Positions 33,536 through 46,800 of a stretch of DNA of 64,000 nt are shown in pieces. Position 1 is the first letter of the stretch; the number at the start of each line of letters is the position of its first letter. The DNA is from Aphidius gifuensis. Taxonomy: Eukaryota > Arthropoda > Insecta > Hymenoptera > Braconidae. The translations under genes were made by a program, and so were the position numbers. The stretch is taken from positions 14,870,876-14,934,875 of the forward strand of contig NC_057789.1 of the NCBI RefSeq assembly GCF_014905175.1, written 5' to 3'. The notes beneath the pieces are model-generated. The model saw only the letters and a list, made by a program, of their open reading frames with translations, was not told where the DNA came from and searched no databases.

Positions 33536-33787
33536 AGGTGCTTTCTTTTGTATATTTATTTTTTTTCACTTTAATGCGCATAATCATGCACATGCGTATG
33601 TCATGCAAACTTGAGGAGAGAACAGTGGCGTCGAACAAATAATTCTTAAAAAATAAGAATTGAAACATGGCAGATCCAGCCCCTCATGTCCTACGCTGTT
33701 GCAAACTGACTTTTTGCTGACTGCGCATTCAATTGCGCATGCGCGAAAACAAACAGAAAAAAAATATATACACAAAAGAAAGCACCT
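33536..33787. mobile_element. AGGTGCTTTC-ended MITE, TSD AGA
   Basis: 252 bp with AGA at 33533-33535 and 33788-33790. It lies only 90 bp from the copy to its left, but has its own TSD, so it is an independent insertion. Confidence 0.88.
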
Positions 33788-33791
33788 AGAG

Positions 33792-33965
33792 TGGGTATAA
33801 GCAGAGTGAAGCCACAGAGATTTTATTAGTCCGACATTTTGTGCTCGCCGTATGGAGTGAGTATAAGAGGTTTCCGTCACTTCCGAGGTCGGTATGGAGT
33901 GGATAAAAAAGATTTCCGTCACTTTCGAGGTAAAAATCATCTATGGCTTCACTCTGCTTATACCA
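33792..33965. mobile_element. TGGGTATAAGC-ended MITE, copy 2
   Basis: TGGGTATAAGCAGAGTGAAG and CTTCACTCTGCTTATACCA ends. The interior TTTCCGTCACTT(C/T)CGAGG unit is present twice here but once in the copy at 25612. Confidence 0.7.
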
Positions 33966-34059
33966 TGAAGACCATGAACAGGAGACCAAACCTGGCTATT
34001 TCAGATAGGACGGTATGTGTCGCCGAATAATGAGGGCGTGTTCAAATGATGATAAATGG

Positions 34060-36050
34060 CAGGGGGATAGCACTACATGTATTTTTATAGGCTGTAGTTT
34101 GTCACCCTAGATGAGTCGATTCCCCAGAAAAAGTCTAGTAACGGAACGCCATTTTGTAGTCACATGATAAAAACCTTTTTAATTCCTACGTTATCTATCT
34201 CGTTTCTTCCTTACCAGTTAAATTGCAGTTTTCCTCGAATGGATAATAAATTTGAATATATAATGAAACCATACAATTAATTTGATTAACATTTGTATTT
34301 TTAAAAAATAAATTTACATGTATTTTATTTATAATATAAATAAAAAATGTCCAAGGAAAAGCAGTAGCTAAGGAAAAGCAGTAGCTAAGGAAAAGATGTA
34401 GCTAAGGAATTAATGTTGCCAAAGAATTATATTTCAAGTAAATAATTCATTAGTCACATTAATTCCTTATCTACATCTTTTCTTTAGCTACTGCTTTTCC
34501 TTGGACATTTTTTATTTATTTTATAAATAAAATACATGTAAATTTTTTATAACAATTAATAAACTATAGTATATGAAAAGATGTAGCTAAGGAATTAATG
34601 TTGCCAAAGAATTATATTTCAAGTAAATAATTCATTAGTCACATTAATTCCTTAGCTACATCTTTTCCTTAGCTACTGCTTTTCCTTGGACATTTTTTAT
34701 TTATTTTATAAATAAAATACATGTAAATTTTTTTTTAAAAAATACAAATGTCCAAGGAAAAGCAGTAGCTAAGGAAAAGATGTAGCTAAGGAATTAATGT
34801 GACTAAGGAATTAATGTTGCCAAAGAATTATATTTCAAGGAAATAATTCCTTAGTCACATTAATTCCTTAGCTACATCTTTTCCTTAGCTACTGCTTTTC
34901 CTTGGACATTTTTTATTTATTTTATAAATAAAATACATGTAAATTTATTTTTTAAAAATACAAATGTCCAAGGAAAAGCAGTAGCTAAGGAAAAGATGTA
35001 GCTAAGGAATTAATGTGACTAAGGAATTAATGTTGCCAAAGAATTATATTTCAAGGAAATAATTCATTAGTCACATTAATTCCTTAGCTACATCTTTTCC
35101 TTAGCTACTGCTTTTCCTTGGACATTTTTTATTTATTTTATAAATAAAATACATGTAAATTTATTTTTTAAAAATACAAATGTCCAAGGAAAAGCAGTAG
35201 CTAAGGAAAAGATGTAGCTAAGGAATTAATGTTGCCAAAGAATTATATTTCAAGGAAATAATTCCTTAGTCACATTAATTCCTTAGCTACATCTTTTCCT
35301 TAGCTACTGCTTTTCCTTGGACATTTTTTATTTATTTTATAAATAAAATACATGTAAATTTATTTTTTCAAAATACAAATGTCCAAGGAAAAGCAGTAGC
35401 TAAGGAAAAGATGTAGCTAAGGAAAAGAGGTCGCCTACATGTTAATTTCTTTGGCAAAATTAATTTCGTATAAATTAACATGTGACAACTTCCTTTCTTT
35501 AGCTACCTTTTTTCCTATGACCATTTATTTTTAAATTAATAAAAGCAATGGTAAAATATTAGCTAAGAGGTCGCCTACATGTTAATTTCTTTGGCAAAAT
35601 TAATTTGTATGAATATACATGTGACAACATCCTTTCTTAGCTACCTTTTTTTCCCTATGACCATTTATTTTTTAATTAATAAAAAGTTATGGGAAAAGTA
35701 TTAGCTAAGGAAAAGAGGATGCCTACATGTTAATTCCTTTGGCAAAATTAATTTTATATTAATTAACATGTGGCTACATCTTTTCCATAGACATTTTTCC
35801 AATAGCTTTCTATTTATCATACGATATTAAATAAATAAATAAAAATAAAAAATATTAATCACATTTCAAATTATAATATAAATCAGTCGGTAGCATAGTT
35901 CGGGCCGATATTAAAGATATTATTGTCATATTATCCACATTCTCCCCTCCTTTCACCCAAACGCAAAAATCGGTCTCTGCGCATGGGAAAAATCTTCAGT
36001 TAGGGAAAAAAATAAGCCCAGAAAAAAATACACGTAGTGCTACCCCCCTG
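34060..36050. mobile_element. hAT-like element carrying satellite, TSD ATAAATGG
   Basis: CAGGGGGATAGCACTACATG on the left and CACGTAGTGCTACCCCCCTG on the right, with the perfect 8-bp TSD ATAAATGG at 34052-34059 and 36051-36058. About 1.5 kb of the interior is TAGCTAAGGAAAAG satellite and a related CCTACATGTTAATTTC unit. The ends belong to a different subfamily from the CAGTGTTGGG elements, yet hold the same satellite. No transposase. Confidence 0.85.
34300..35790. repeat. Palindromic TAGCTAAGGAAAAG satellite, block 3
   Basis: The phrase ACAAATGTCCAAGGAAAAGC recurs with spacings of 216, 216 and 199 bp (34751, 34967, 35183, 35382 for TCC). Each monomer is an inverted repeat with a TTCAAGGAAATAATTCC loop. 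From about 35420 the units switch to a GAGGTCGCCTACATGTTAAT variant. Confidence 0.92.
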
Positions 36051-36058
36051 ATAAATGG

Positions 36059-37807
36059 TAAAATAATCTTTTTTTTTTTTTAAATAATAATTATTGCAAA
36101 TGTAGCTAAGGGAATATGCCAAAATAAAATAAAGAGCTATTGGCAATGGCTCAGGAAAGGATGTAACCAAATAGATTAATTCTTACTCTTGATTGATTTC
36201 TCAGCCATTTGGCACAATAATTTTAACCTAATCCTTTCTTTAACAACATTTGCCAATAGCTTTTCAATGAATTAATTATGGCAAAAATAGCTAAGGAAAG
36301 GATGTAACTAAATAAATTATTTCTTAGTCTAGATTGATCAGCAATATTTTCTATATTGAAATAAAATAATTGTGTCAAATGGCTGTAGGAAAAATCAGCA
36401 GAACAAATCAGATCTAATTTAACCTGGCTCAGGTAAGATTTAATTGAATATGCCAGATAAAATCTGATCTGATTTGATCTGATGACTTTTCCCTGGGAAA
36501 TCTAGACCATAAATTGATTTATTTAGTTACATCCTTTCCTTAGCAGCATTTGCCATAATTAATTAATTAAAAATGTATTGACAAATGTTGCTAAGAAAAG
36601 GATGTAAACAAATAAATTAATTTATAATCTAAATTTATTCCACAGCAATATTTTCTATATGAAATTAAAATTATTGTGCCAAATGGCTGAAGAATTAATC
36701 TAGAATATAAATTAATTTATTTGGTTACATCCTTCTATTGCAACATTTGCCAATAGCTTTTTGTTTCGCACCACGTATCCAAATATACCACGATAATTTC
36801 ACAAGGGTTGTAAGGCCTTATGTTTGATACAGGGCTATCAAAGGATGTGGAGGATAAGTTGTAACTTGAAATAATAGGAATAACACTTTAAATACATAAA
36901 ATTGGGCCTTGTGTGGTCCAAAGGGTGACATAAAAATACCATGTGTAAACAAAAAATATAGATTTTACGACCGGAAAGTCCAAGACGTTTTCATGAATTT
37001 AGTTTATTTTAAAAAGTTATAAATTTACTTTTTTATTGTCGATTTTACGATCATTCTGTGTATCGAAAATACGTTAGTGCAGTTGTTTGACAGATGTGAG
37101 ATTTTCTCTAATTCTTGACAAATAATGTTTTAAAAAATATGTTATAATAGTACCAAAGAGAAACTTGAGTTTATGGTTTTATTTGTTACGTGATTTTTAC
37201 TCAAAAGTCTATGTATGAGTTGACCATGTGTGGGAATATTCGAGTTTGTAAAAAGCTATTAAAAGTACATAAATTAAATCGTTGTTTAAACTATTTTAGA
37301 AAAAATATAAACCAAAATTGTTAGTCATATGTTATTTGAAATTGTATGATCTCGTGATCTAGCCATAAAAAACAGAGTAATGTTTAAAACTTATCAACTT
37401 ATTGTATTTTGTTTAAAAAATAAAAAGAATAAAAATCTGGTCAGTCTGGGACCGACAGACATGTGGTTCGACCCGGAACACTTTTTAGTAATTTTACCAG
37501 CTTAATTTTTTCCTTAGCCACATCTTTTCCTTAGCTAGATTTTGGACTTAGCTAGATTTTTTACTTAGCTTCAATTATAGCCAGACACACAATATTTACA
37601 TAATTTTGCCAGCTTAGTTTTTCCCTAAGCTATATTTTTTAAAAACTTTTCACGAAAAAAAACTAAGTCCCGTATTTTGAAACTTGGCAAAACTAGCCAA
37701 AACAAGATGAAGGCAATGGAAAATACGAATAGTAGAAAGGCTAATAATCCACGATGAGCTGCCATGGGGGGCACCACGAAGTGCTACGGGGCTGAATTTG
37801 GGTACAG
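36059..37807. repeat. AT-rich palindromic repeats and unassigned DNA
   Basis: 36075-36770 holds GCCATTTGGCACAATAATTT / GGATGTAA(C/A)(C/T)AAATA units in both orientations, related to 22647-23600. 36771-37490 has no recognisable gene. 37500-37640 carries TTAGCTAGATTTTT units like those at 5380-5945. Confidence 0.5.
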
Positions 37808-40800
37808 CCGCTTTTCCTTGGTAGTTTATTTATTCATTCGTCGAATAAAATTATTACAATATATTTTAATAATTTAAAATACCAAGGAAAAGCAGTAGCA
37901 AAAAAAAAGATAAAGCTAAGGAATTACAGTTGCCAAAAAATTATTTCTCAACCAAATATATTTCCTTAAAATATAATTCTTTGGCAACATTAATTCCTTA
38001 GCTACATTTTTTCCTTAGCTACTTAATTAATACAATAACATAAATTTTATTTATAAAAAAAAAAATCCCAAGGAAAAGCAGTAGCTGAGGAAACGATGTA
38101 CCCAAGGAATTACAGTTGGCAAAAAATTATTTCTCAAGCAAATATATTTCTTTAAAATAAAATTCTTTGGCAACATTAATTCCTTAGCTACATCTTTTCC
38201 TTAGCTACTGCTTTTCCTTGGGAATTTTTATTAGTAAAAAATAAATTTACGTGCATTTTATTTATAAAATAAATAAAAATCCCAAGGAAAAGCAGTAGCG
38301 CAGGAAAAGATGTAGCCAAGGAATTACAGTTGCCAAAAAATTATTTCTCAAGCAAATATATTTCCTTAAAACATAGTTATTTGAAAACATTAATTCCTTA
38401 GCTACTCCTTTTCCTTGGGAATTTTGATTGTTAAAAAATAAATTTACATGTATTTTATTTATAAAATGGATAAAAAGCCCAAGGAAAAGCAGTAGCTAAG
38501 GAAAAGATGTAGCCAAGGAATTACAGTTGGCAAAAAATTATTTCTCAAGCAAATATATTTCCTTAAAACATAATTCTTTGGCAACATTAATTCCTTAGCT
38601 ACATCTTTTCCTTAGCTACTGCTTTTCCTTGGACATTTTCATCAATAAAAAATAAATTTACGTGCATTTTATTTATAAAATAAATAAAAACCTCAATGAA
38701 AAGCAGTAGCGCAGGAAAAGATGTAGCCAAGGAATTACAGTTGGCAAAAATTTATTTCTCAAGCAAATATATTTCCTTAAAACATAATTTCTTTGGCAAC
38801 TTTAATTCCTTAACTACATTTTTTCCTTAGCTACTGCTTTTCTTTGGGAATTTTTATTTTTTAAAAATACAATAACATGTATTTTATTTATAAAATAAAT
38901 AAAAATCCCAAGGACAAGCAGTAGCTAAGGAATTAATGTTGTCAGAAAAATAATGTTTCAAGCAACATTTTTCCCTTAAAACATAATTTTATGGAAACAT
39001 TAATTCCTTAGCTACATCTTTTTCTTAGCTACTACTTTTTCTTGGTATTTTATTTATTTATTCGTCAAATAAAATTATTACAATATATTTTAATAATTTA
39101 AAATACCAAGGAGAAGCAGTAGCAAAGAAAAAAATGAAGCTAAGGAATTACAGTTGCCAAAAAATTATTTCTCAAGCAAATATATTTCCTTAAAATAAAA
39201 TTCTTTGCCAACATTAATTTCTTTGCTACATCTTTTCCTTAGCTACTGCTTTTCCTTGGACATTTTCATTAATAAAAAATAAATTTACGTGCATTTCATT
39301 TATAAAATAAATAAAAATCCCAGGAAAAGTTAGTAGTAGGAAAAGATGTAGCCAAGGAATTACAGTTGCCAAAAAATTATTTCTCAAGCAAATATATTTC
39401 CTTAAAACATAATTCTTTGGCAACATTAATTCCTTAGCTACATCTTTATCTTAGCTACTGCTTTTCCTTGAAAATTTTTATTTTTTAAAAATACAACAAC
39501 ATGTATTTTATTTATAAAAAAAAAAATATCCCAAGGAAAAGCAGTAGCGCAGGAAAAGATGTAGCCAAGGAATTACAGTTGCCAAAAAATTATTTCTCAA
39601 GCAAATATATTTCCTTAAAACATAGTTATTTGAAAACATTAATTCCTTAGCTACTCCTTTTCCTTGGGAATTTTGATTGTTAAAAAATAAATTTACATGT
39701 ATTTTATTTATAAAATGGATAAAAAGCCCAAGGAAAAGCAGTAGCTAAGGAAATGATAAAGCCAAGGAATTACAGTTGGCAAAAAATTATTTCTCAAGCA
39801 AAAATATTTCCTTAAAATATAATTCTTTGGCAACATTAATTCCTTAGCTACATCTTTTTCTTAGCTACTTAATTAATACAATAACATGTATTTTATTTAT
39901 AAAAAAAAAAAAATCCCAAGGAAAAGCAGTAGCTATAAAATCGATGTAGCCAAGGCATCACAGTTGGCAAAAATTTATTTCTCAAGCAAATATATTTCCT
40001 TAAAACATAATTCTTTGGCAACATTAATTCCTTAGCTACATCTTTTCCTCAGCTACTGCTTTTCTTTGGACATTTTCATTAATAAAAAATAAATTTACGT
40101 ACATTTTATTTATAAAATAAATAAAAATCCCAAGGAAAAGCAGTAGCGCAGGAAAAGATGTAGCCAAGGAATAACAGTTTCCAAAAAATTATTTCTCAAG
40201 CAAATATATTTCCTTAAAACGTGATTCTTTGGCAACATTAATTCCTTAGCTACATCTTTCCCTTAGCTACTGCTTTTCCTTAGAAATTTTTATTTTTTAA
40301 AGATACAATAACATGTATTTCAGTTATAAAAAAAAAAATATCCCAAGGAAAAGGAGTAGCTAAGGAAAATATGAAGCCAAGGAATTACAGTTGGCAAAAA
40401 ATTATTTCTCAAGCAAATATATTTCCTTAAAACATAATTATTTGGCAACATTAATTCTTTAGCTCCATCTTTTCTTTAGCTACTGCTTTTCCTTGGACGA
40501 TTTCATTAATAGAAGATAAATTTACGTGCATTTTATTTATAAAATAAATAAAAATCCCAATGAAAAACTATAGCGCAGGAAAAGATGTAGCCAAGGAATA
40601 ACAGTTGCCAAGAAATTATTTCTCAAGCAAATAGATTTCCTTAAAACATAATTTCTTTGGCAACTTTAATTCCTTAACTACATTTTTTCCTTAGCTACTG
40701 CTTTTCTTTGGGAATTTTTATTTTTTAAAAATACAATAACATGTATTTTATTTATAAAATAAATAAAAATCCCAAGGACAAGCAGTAGCTAAGGAATTAA

Positions 40801-43800
40801 TGTTGTCAGAAAAATAATGTTTCAAGCAACATTTTTCCCTTAAAACATAATTTTATGGAAACATTAATTCCTTAGCTACATCTTTTTCTTAGCTACTACT
40901 TTTTCTTGGTATTTTATTTATTTATTCGTCAAATAAAATTATTACAATATATTTTAATAATTTAAGATAATAAGTATAGCAGTAGCAAAGAAAAAAATGA
41001 AGCTAAGGAATTACAGTTGCCAAAAAATTATTTCTCAAGCAAATATATTTCCTTAAAATAGAATTCTTTGCCAACATTAATTTCTTTGCTACATCTTTTC
41101 CTTAGCTACTGCTTTTCCTTGGACATTTTCATTAATAAAAAATAAATTTACGTGCATTTCATTTATAAAATAAATAAAAATCCCAGGGAAAAGCAGTAGC
41201 GCAGGGAAAGATGTAGCCAAGGAATTACAGTTGCCAAAAAATTATTTCTCAAGCAAATATATTTCCTTAAAACATAATTCTTTGGCAACATTAATTCCTT
41301 AGCTACATCTTTATCTTAGCTACTGCTTTTCCTTGAAAATTTTTATTTTTTAAAAATACAACAACATGTATTTTATTTATAAAAAATATCCCAAGAAAAA
41401 GCAGTAGCGCTGAAAAGATGAAGCCAGGATTACAGTTGCCAAAATTTTCGCTAAAATATATTTCCTTAAAACATAATTCTTTGGCAACATTAATTCCTTA
41501 GCTACATCTTTATCTTAGCTACTGCTTTTCCTTGAAAATTTTTATTTTTTAAAAATACAACAACATGTATTTTATTTATAAAAAAAAAAATATCCCAAGG
41601 AAAAGCAGTAGCTATAAAATCGATGTAGCCAAGGAATCACAGTTGGCAAAAATTTATTTCTCAAGCAAATATATTTCCTTAAAACATAATTTCTTTGGCA
41701 ACTTTAATTCCTTAACTACATTTTTTCCTTAGCTACTGCTTTTCTTTGGTAGTTTATTCATTCATTCGTCGAATAAAATTATAACAATATATTTTAATAA
41801 TTTAAAATACCAAGGAAAAGCAGTAGCAAAAAAAAAGATGAAGCTAAGGAATTACAGTTGCCAAAAAATTATTTCTCCACCAAATATATTTCCTTAAAAT
41901 ATAATTCTTTGGCAACATTAATTCCTTAGCTACATCTTTTCCTTAGCTACTTAATTAATACAATAACATGTATTTTATTTATAAAAAAAAAAATCCCAAG
42001 GAAAAGCAGTAGCTGAAGAAACGATGTACCCAAGGAATTACAGTTGGCAAAAAATTATTTCTCAAGCAAATATATTTCCTTAAAACATAAATCTTTGGCA
42101 ACATTAGTTCCTTAGCTACATCTTTTCCTTAGCTACTGCTTTTCCTTGGACATTTTCATCATAAAAAATAAATTTACGTGCATTTTATTCATAAAATAAA
42201 TAAAAATCCCAAGGAAAAGCAGTAGCGCAGGGAAAGATGTAACCAAGGAATTACAATTGCCAAAAAATTATTTCTCAAGCAAATATATTTCCTTAAAACA
42301 TAATTCTTTGGCAACATTAATTCCTTAGCTACATCTTTTCCTTAGCTACTTAATTAATACAATAACATGTATTTTATTTATAAAAAAAAAAAACTCAAGG
42401 AAAAGCAGTAGCTGAAGAAACGATGTACCCAAGGAATGACAGTTGGCAAAAAATTATTTCTCAAGCAAATATATTTCCTTAAAACATACTATTTGCAACA
42501 TTAATTTCCTTTTAGCTATCTTTACCTTTTAGCTAAATACTGGCTGCTTTTCCTTGGACATTTTCTAGTATTAATAAAAATAAATTTACGTGCATTTTAT
42601 TTTTATAAAATAAATAATAATCCCAATAAAAGCAGTAGCGTAGGAAAAGATGTAGCCAAGGATTACAGCCCCAAAAATTATTTCTCAAGCAAATATATTT
42701 CCTTAAAACATAATATTTGGCAAATATTTAATTAGCTTTTCCTAGCTACTTTTCCTTTAAAATTTTTATTGTTACAACAAATTTATAAAATAAATAAAAA
42801 CCAAGGAAAGCAGTAGCTAAATTAAAGTTGCCAAAGAAATTAGGTTTTGAGCAATATTAATTTTCTATTACATTTTTTCCTTAGCTACTGTTTCTTTTTC
42901 TCTCGCACATTTTATTTTAAAAATAAATTACACTAATTTTCTTTTATTAAATAAATAAAAATCCCAGGAAAAGAAGAAATGTATGAAAATAGTTAAGGAA
43001 TTACAGTTGGCAAACAATTATTTCTCAAGCAAATATATTTCCTTAAAACTTAATTGTTTGGCAACATTAATTCCTTACCTACATCTTTTCCTTAGCTACT
43101 GTTTTTACTTAGAAATTTTTTATTAATAAAAAATAAATTTACGTGCATTTTATTTACAAAATGAATGAAAATCCCAAGGAAAAGCAGTAGCGCAGGAAAA
43201 GATGTAGCCAAGGAATTACAGTTGCCAAAAAATTATTTCTCAAGCAAATAAATTTCCTTAAAACATAATTATTTGGCAACATTAATTCCTTAGCTACATC
43301 TTTTCCTTAGCTACTGCTTTTCCTTGGGAATTTTTATTAGTAAAAAATGAATTTACGTGCATTTCATTTATAAAATAAATAAAAATCCCAAGGAAAAGCA
43401 GTAGCGCAGGAAAAGATGTAGCCAAGGAATTACAGTTGCCAAAAAATTATTTCTCAAGCAAATATATTTCCTTAAAACATAATTCTTTGGCAACATTAAT
43501 TCCTCAGCTACATATTTTCCTTAGCTACTGCTTTTCCTTGAAAATTTTTATTTTTTAAAAATACAACAACATGTATTTTATTTATAAAAAAAAAAATATC
43601 CCAAGGAAAAGCAGTAGCTAAGGAAAAGATGAAGCCAAGGAATTACAGTTGGAAAAAAATTATTTTTCAAGCAAATATATTTCCTTAAAATATAATTCTT
43701 TGGCAACATTAATTCCTTAGCTACATCTTTTTCTTAGCTACTGCTTTTCCTTGGTAGTTTATTTATTCATTTGTCGAATAAAATTATTACAATATATTTT

Positions 43801-46800
43801 AATAATTTAAAATACCAAGGAAAAGCAGTAGCAAAAAAAAAGATGAAGCTAAGGAATTACAGTTGCCAAAAAATTATTTCTCAACCAAATATATTTAGTT
43901 AAAATATAATTCTTTGGCAACATTAATTTCTTTGCTACATCTTTTCCTTAGCTACTGCTTTTCCTTGGACATTTTCATTAATAAAAAATAAATTTACGTG
44001 CATTTTATTTATAAAATAAATAAAAATCCCAAGGAAAAGCAGTAGCGCAGGAAAAGATGTAGCCAAGGAATTACAGTTGCCAAAAAATTATTTCTCAAGC
44101 AAATATATTTCCTTAAAACATAATTCTTTGGCAACATTAATTCCTTAGCTACATCTTTATCTTAGCTACTGCTTTTCCTTGAAAATTTTTATTTTTTAAA
44201 AATACAACAACATGTATTTTATTTATAAAAAAAAAAATATCCCAAGGAAAAGCAGTAGCTAAGAAAAAGATGAAGCCAAGGAATTACAGTTGGCAAAAAA
44301 TTATTTCTCAAGCAAATATATTTCCTTAAAATATAATTCTTTGGCAACATTGATTCCTTAGCTACATCTTTTTCTTAGCTACTGCTTTTCCTTGGTAGTT
44401 TATTCATTCATTCGTCGAATAAAATTATAACAATATATTTTAATAATTTAAAATACCAAGGAAAAGCAGTAGCAAAAAAAAAGATGAAGCTAAGGAATTA
44501 CAGTTGCCAAAAAATTATTTCTCCACCAAATATATTTCCTTAAAATATAATTCTTTGGCAACATTAATTCCTTAGCTACATCTTTTCCTTAGCTACTCAA
44601 TTAATACAATAACATGTATTTTATTTATAAAAAAAAAAATCCCAAGGAAAAGCAGTAGCTGAAGAAACGATGTACCCAAGGAATTACAGTTGGCAAAAAA
44701 TTATTTCTCCACAAAATATATTTCCTTAAAATATAATTCTTTGGCAACATTAATTCCTTAGCTACATCTTTTCCTTAGCTACTCAATTAATACAATAACA
44801 TGTATTTTATTTATAAAAAAAAAAATCCCAAGGAAAAGCAGTAGCTGAAGAAACGATGTACCCAAGGAATTACAGTTGGCAAAAAATTATTTCTCAAGCA
44901 AATATATTTCCTTAAAACATAAATCTTTGGCAACATTAGTTCCTTAGCTACATCTTTTCCTTAGCTACTGCTTTTCCTTGGACATTTTCATCATAAAAAA
45001 TAAATTTACGTGCATTTTATTCATAAAATAAATAAAAATCCCAAGGAAAAGCAGTAGCGCAGGGAAAGATGTAACCAAGGAATTACGATTGCCAAAAAAT
45101 TATTTCTAAAGCAAATATATTTCTTTAAAACATACTTATTTGGCAACATTAATTCCTTAGCTACATCTTTACCTTAGCTACTGCTTTTCCTTGGACATTT
45201 TCATTAATAAAAAATAAATTTACGTGCATTTTATTTATAAAATAAATAATAATCCCAATAAAAAGCAGTAGCGTAGGAAAAGATGTAGCCAAGGAATTAC
45301 AGTTCCCAAAAAATTATTTCTCAAGCAGATATATTTCCTTAAAACATAATTATTTGGGACATTAATTCCTTAGCTACATCTTTCCTCAGCTACTTCTTTT
45401 CCTTGGAAATTTTTATTGTTAAAAAATAAATTTACATAAAATAAATAAAAATCCCAAGGACAAGCAGTAGCTAAGGAATTAAAGTTGCCAAAGAAATTAG
45501 GTTTTGAGCAACATTAATTTCTTGGCTACATCTTTTCCTTAGCTACTGCTTTTTCTTGCACATTTTTATTTTTAAAAAATAAATTACACTAATTTTCTTT
45601 ATTAAATAAATAAAAATCCCAAGGAAAAGCAGTAGCTAAGGAAAAGATGAAGCCAAGGAATTACAGTTGGCAAACAATTATTTCTCAAGCAAATATATTT
45701 CCTTAAAACTTAATTGTTTGGCAACATTAATTCCTTACCTACATCTTTTCCTTAGCTACTGTTTTTACTTGGAAATTTTTTATTAATAAAAAATAAATTT
45801 ACGTGCATTTTATTTATAAAATAAATAAAAATCCCAAGGAAAAGCAGTAGCGCAGGGAAAGATGTAGCCAAGGAATTACAGTTGCCAAAATATTATTTCT
45901 CAAGCAAATATATTTCCTTAAAACATAATTCTTTGGCAACATTAATTCCTTAGCTACATCTTTATCTTAGCTACTGCTTTTCCTTGAAAATTTTTATTTT
46001 TTAAAAATACAACAACATGTATTTTATTTATAAAAAAAAAAATATCCCAAGGAAAAGCAGTAGCTAAGGAAAAGATGAAGCCAAGGAATTACAGTTGGCA
46101 AAAAATTATTTCTCAAGCAAATATATTTCCTTAAAATATAATTCTTTGGCAACATTGATTCCTTAGCTACATCTTTTTCTTAGCTACTGCTTTTCCTTGG
46201 TAGTTTATTCATTCATTCGTCGAATAAAATTATAACAATATATTTTAATAATTTAAAATACCAAGGAAAAGCAGTAGCAAAAAAAAAGATGAAGCTAAGG
46301 AATTACAGTTGCCAAAAAATTATTTCTCCACCATATATATTTCCTTAAAATATAATTCTTTGGCAACATTAATTCCTTAGCTACATCTTTTCCTTAGCTA
46401 CTCAATTAATACAATAACATGTATTTTATTTATAAAAAAAAAAATCCCAAGGAAAAGCAGTAGCTGAAGAAACGATGTACCCAAGGAATTACAGTTGGCA
46501 AAAAATTATTTCTCAAGCAAATATATTTCCTTAAAACATAAATCTTTGGCAACAATAGTTCCTTAGCTACATCTTTTCCTTAGCTACTGCTTTTCCTTGG
46601 ACATTTTCATCATAAAAAATAAATTTACGTGCATTTTATTCATAAAATAAATAAAAATCCCAAGGAAAAGCAGTAAGTGGTGGGATGAATTTATGAATTA
46701 CAATTGCCAAAAAATTATTTCTCAAGCAAATATATTTCCTTAAAACATAATTCTTTGGCAACATTAATTCCTTAGCTACATCTTTATCTTAGCTACTGCT

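Noticed and set aside
37465..37485. B-box-like word GGTTCGACCCGG
   Set aside because: No A box at the right distance and no foldable tRNA.
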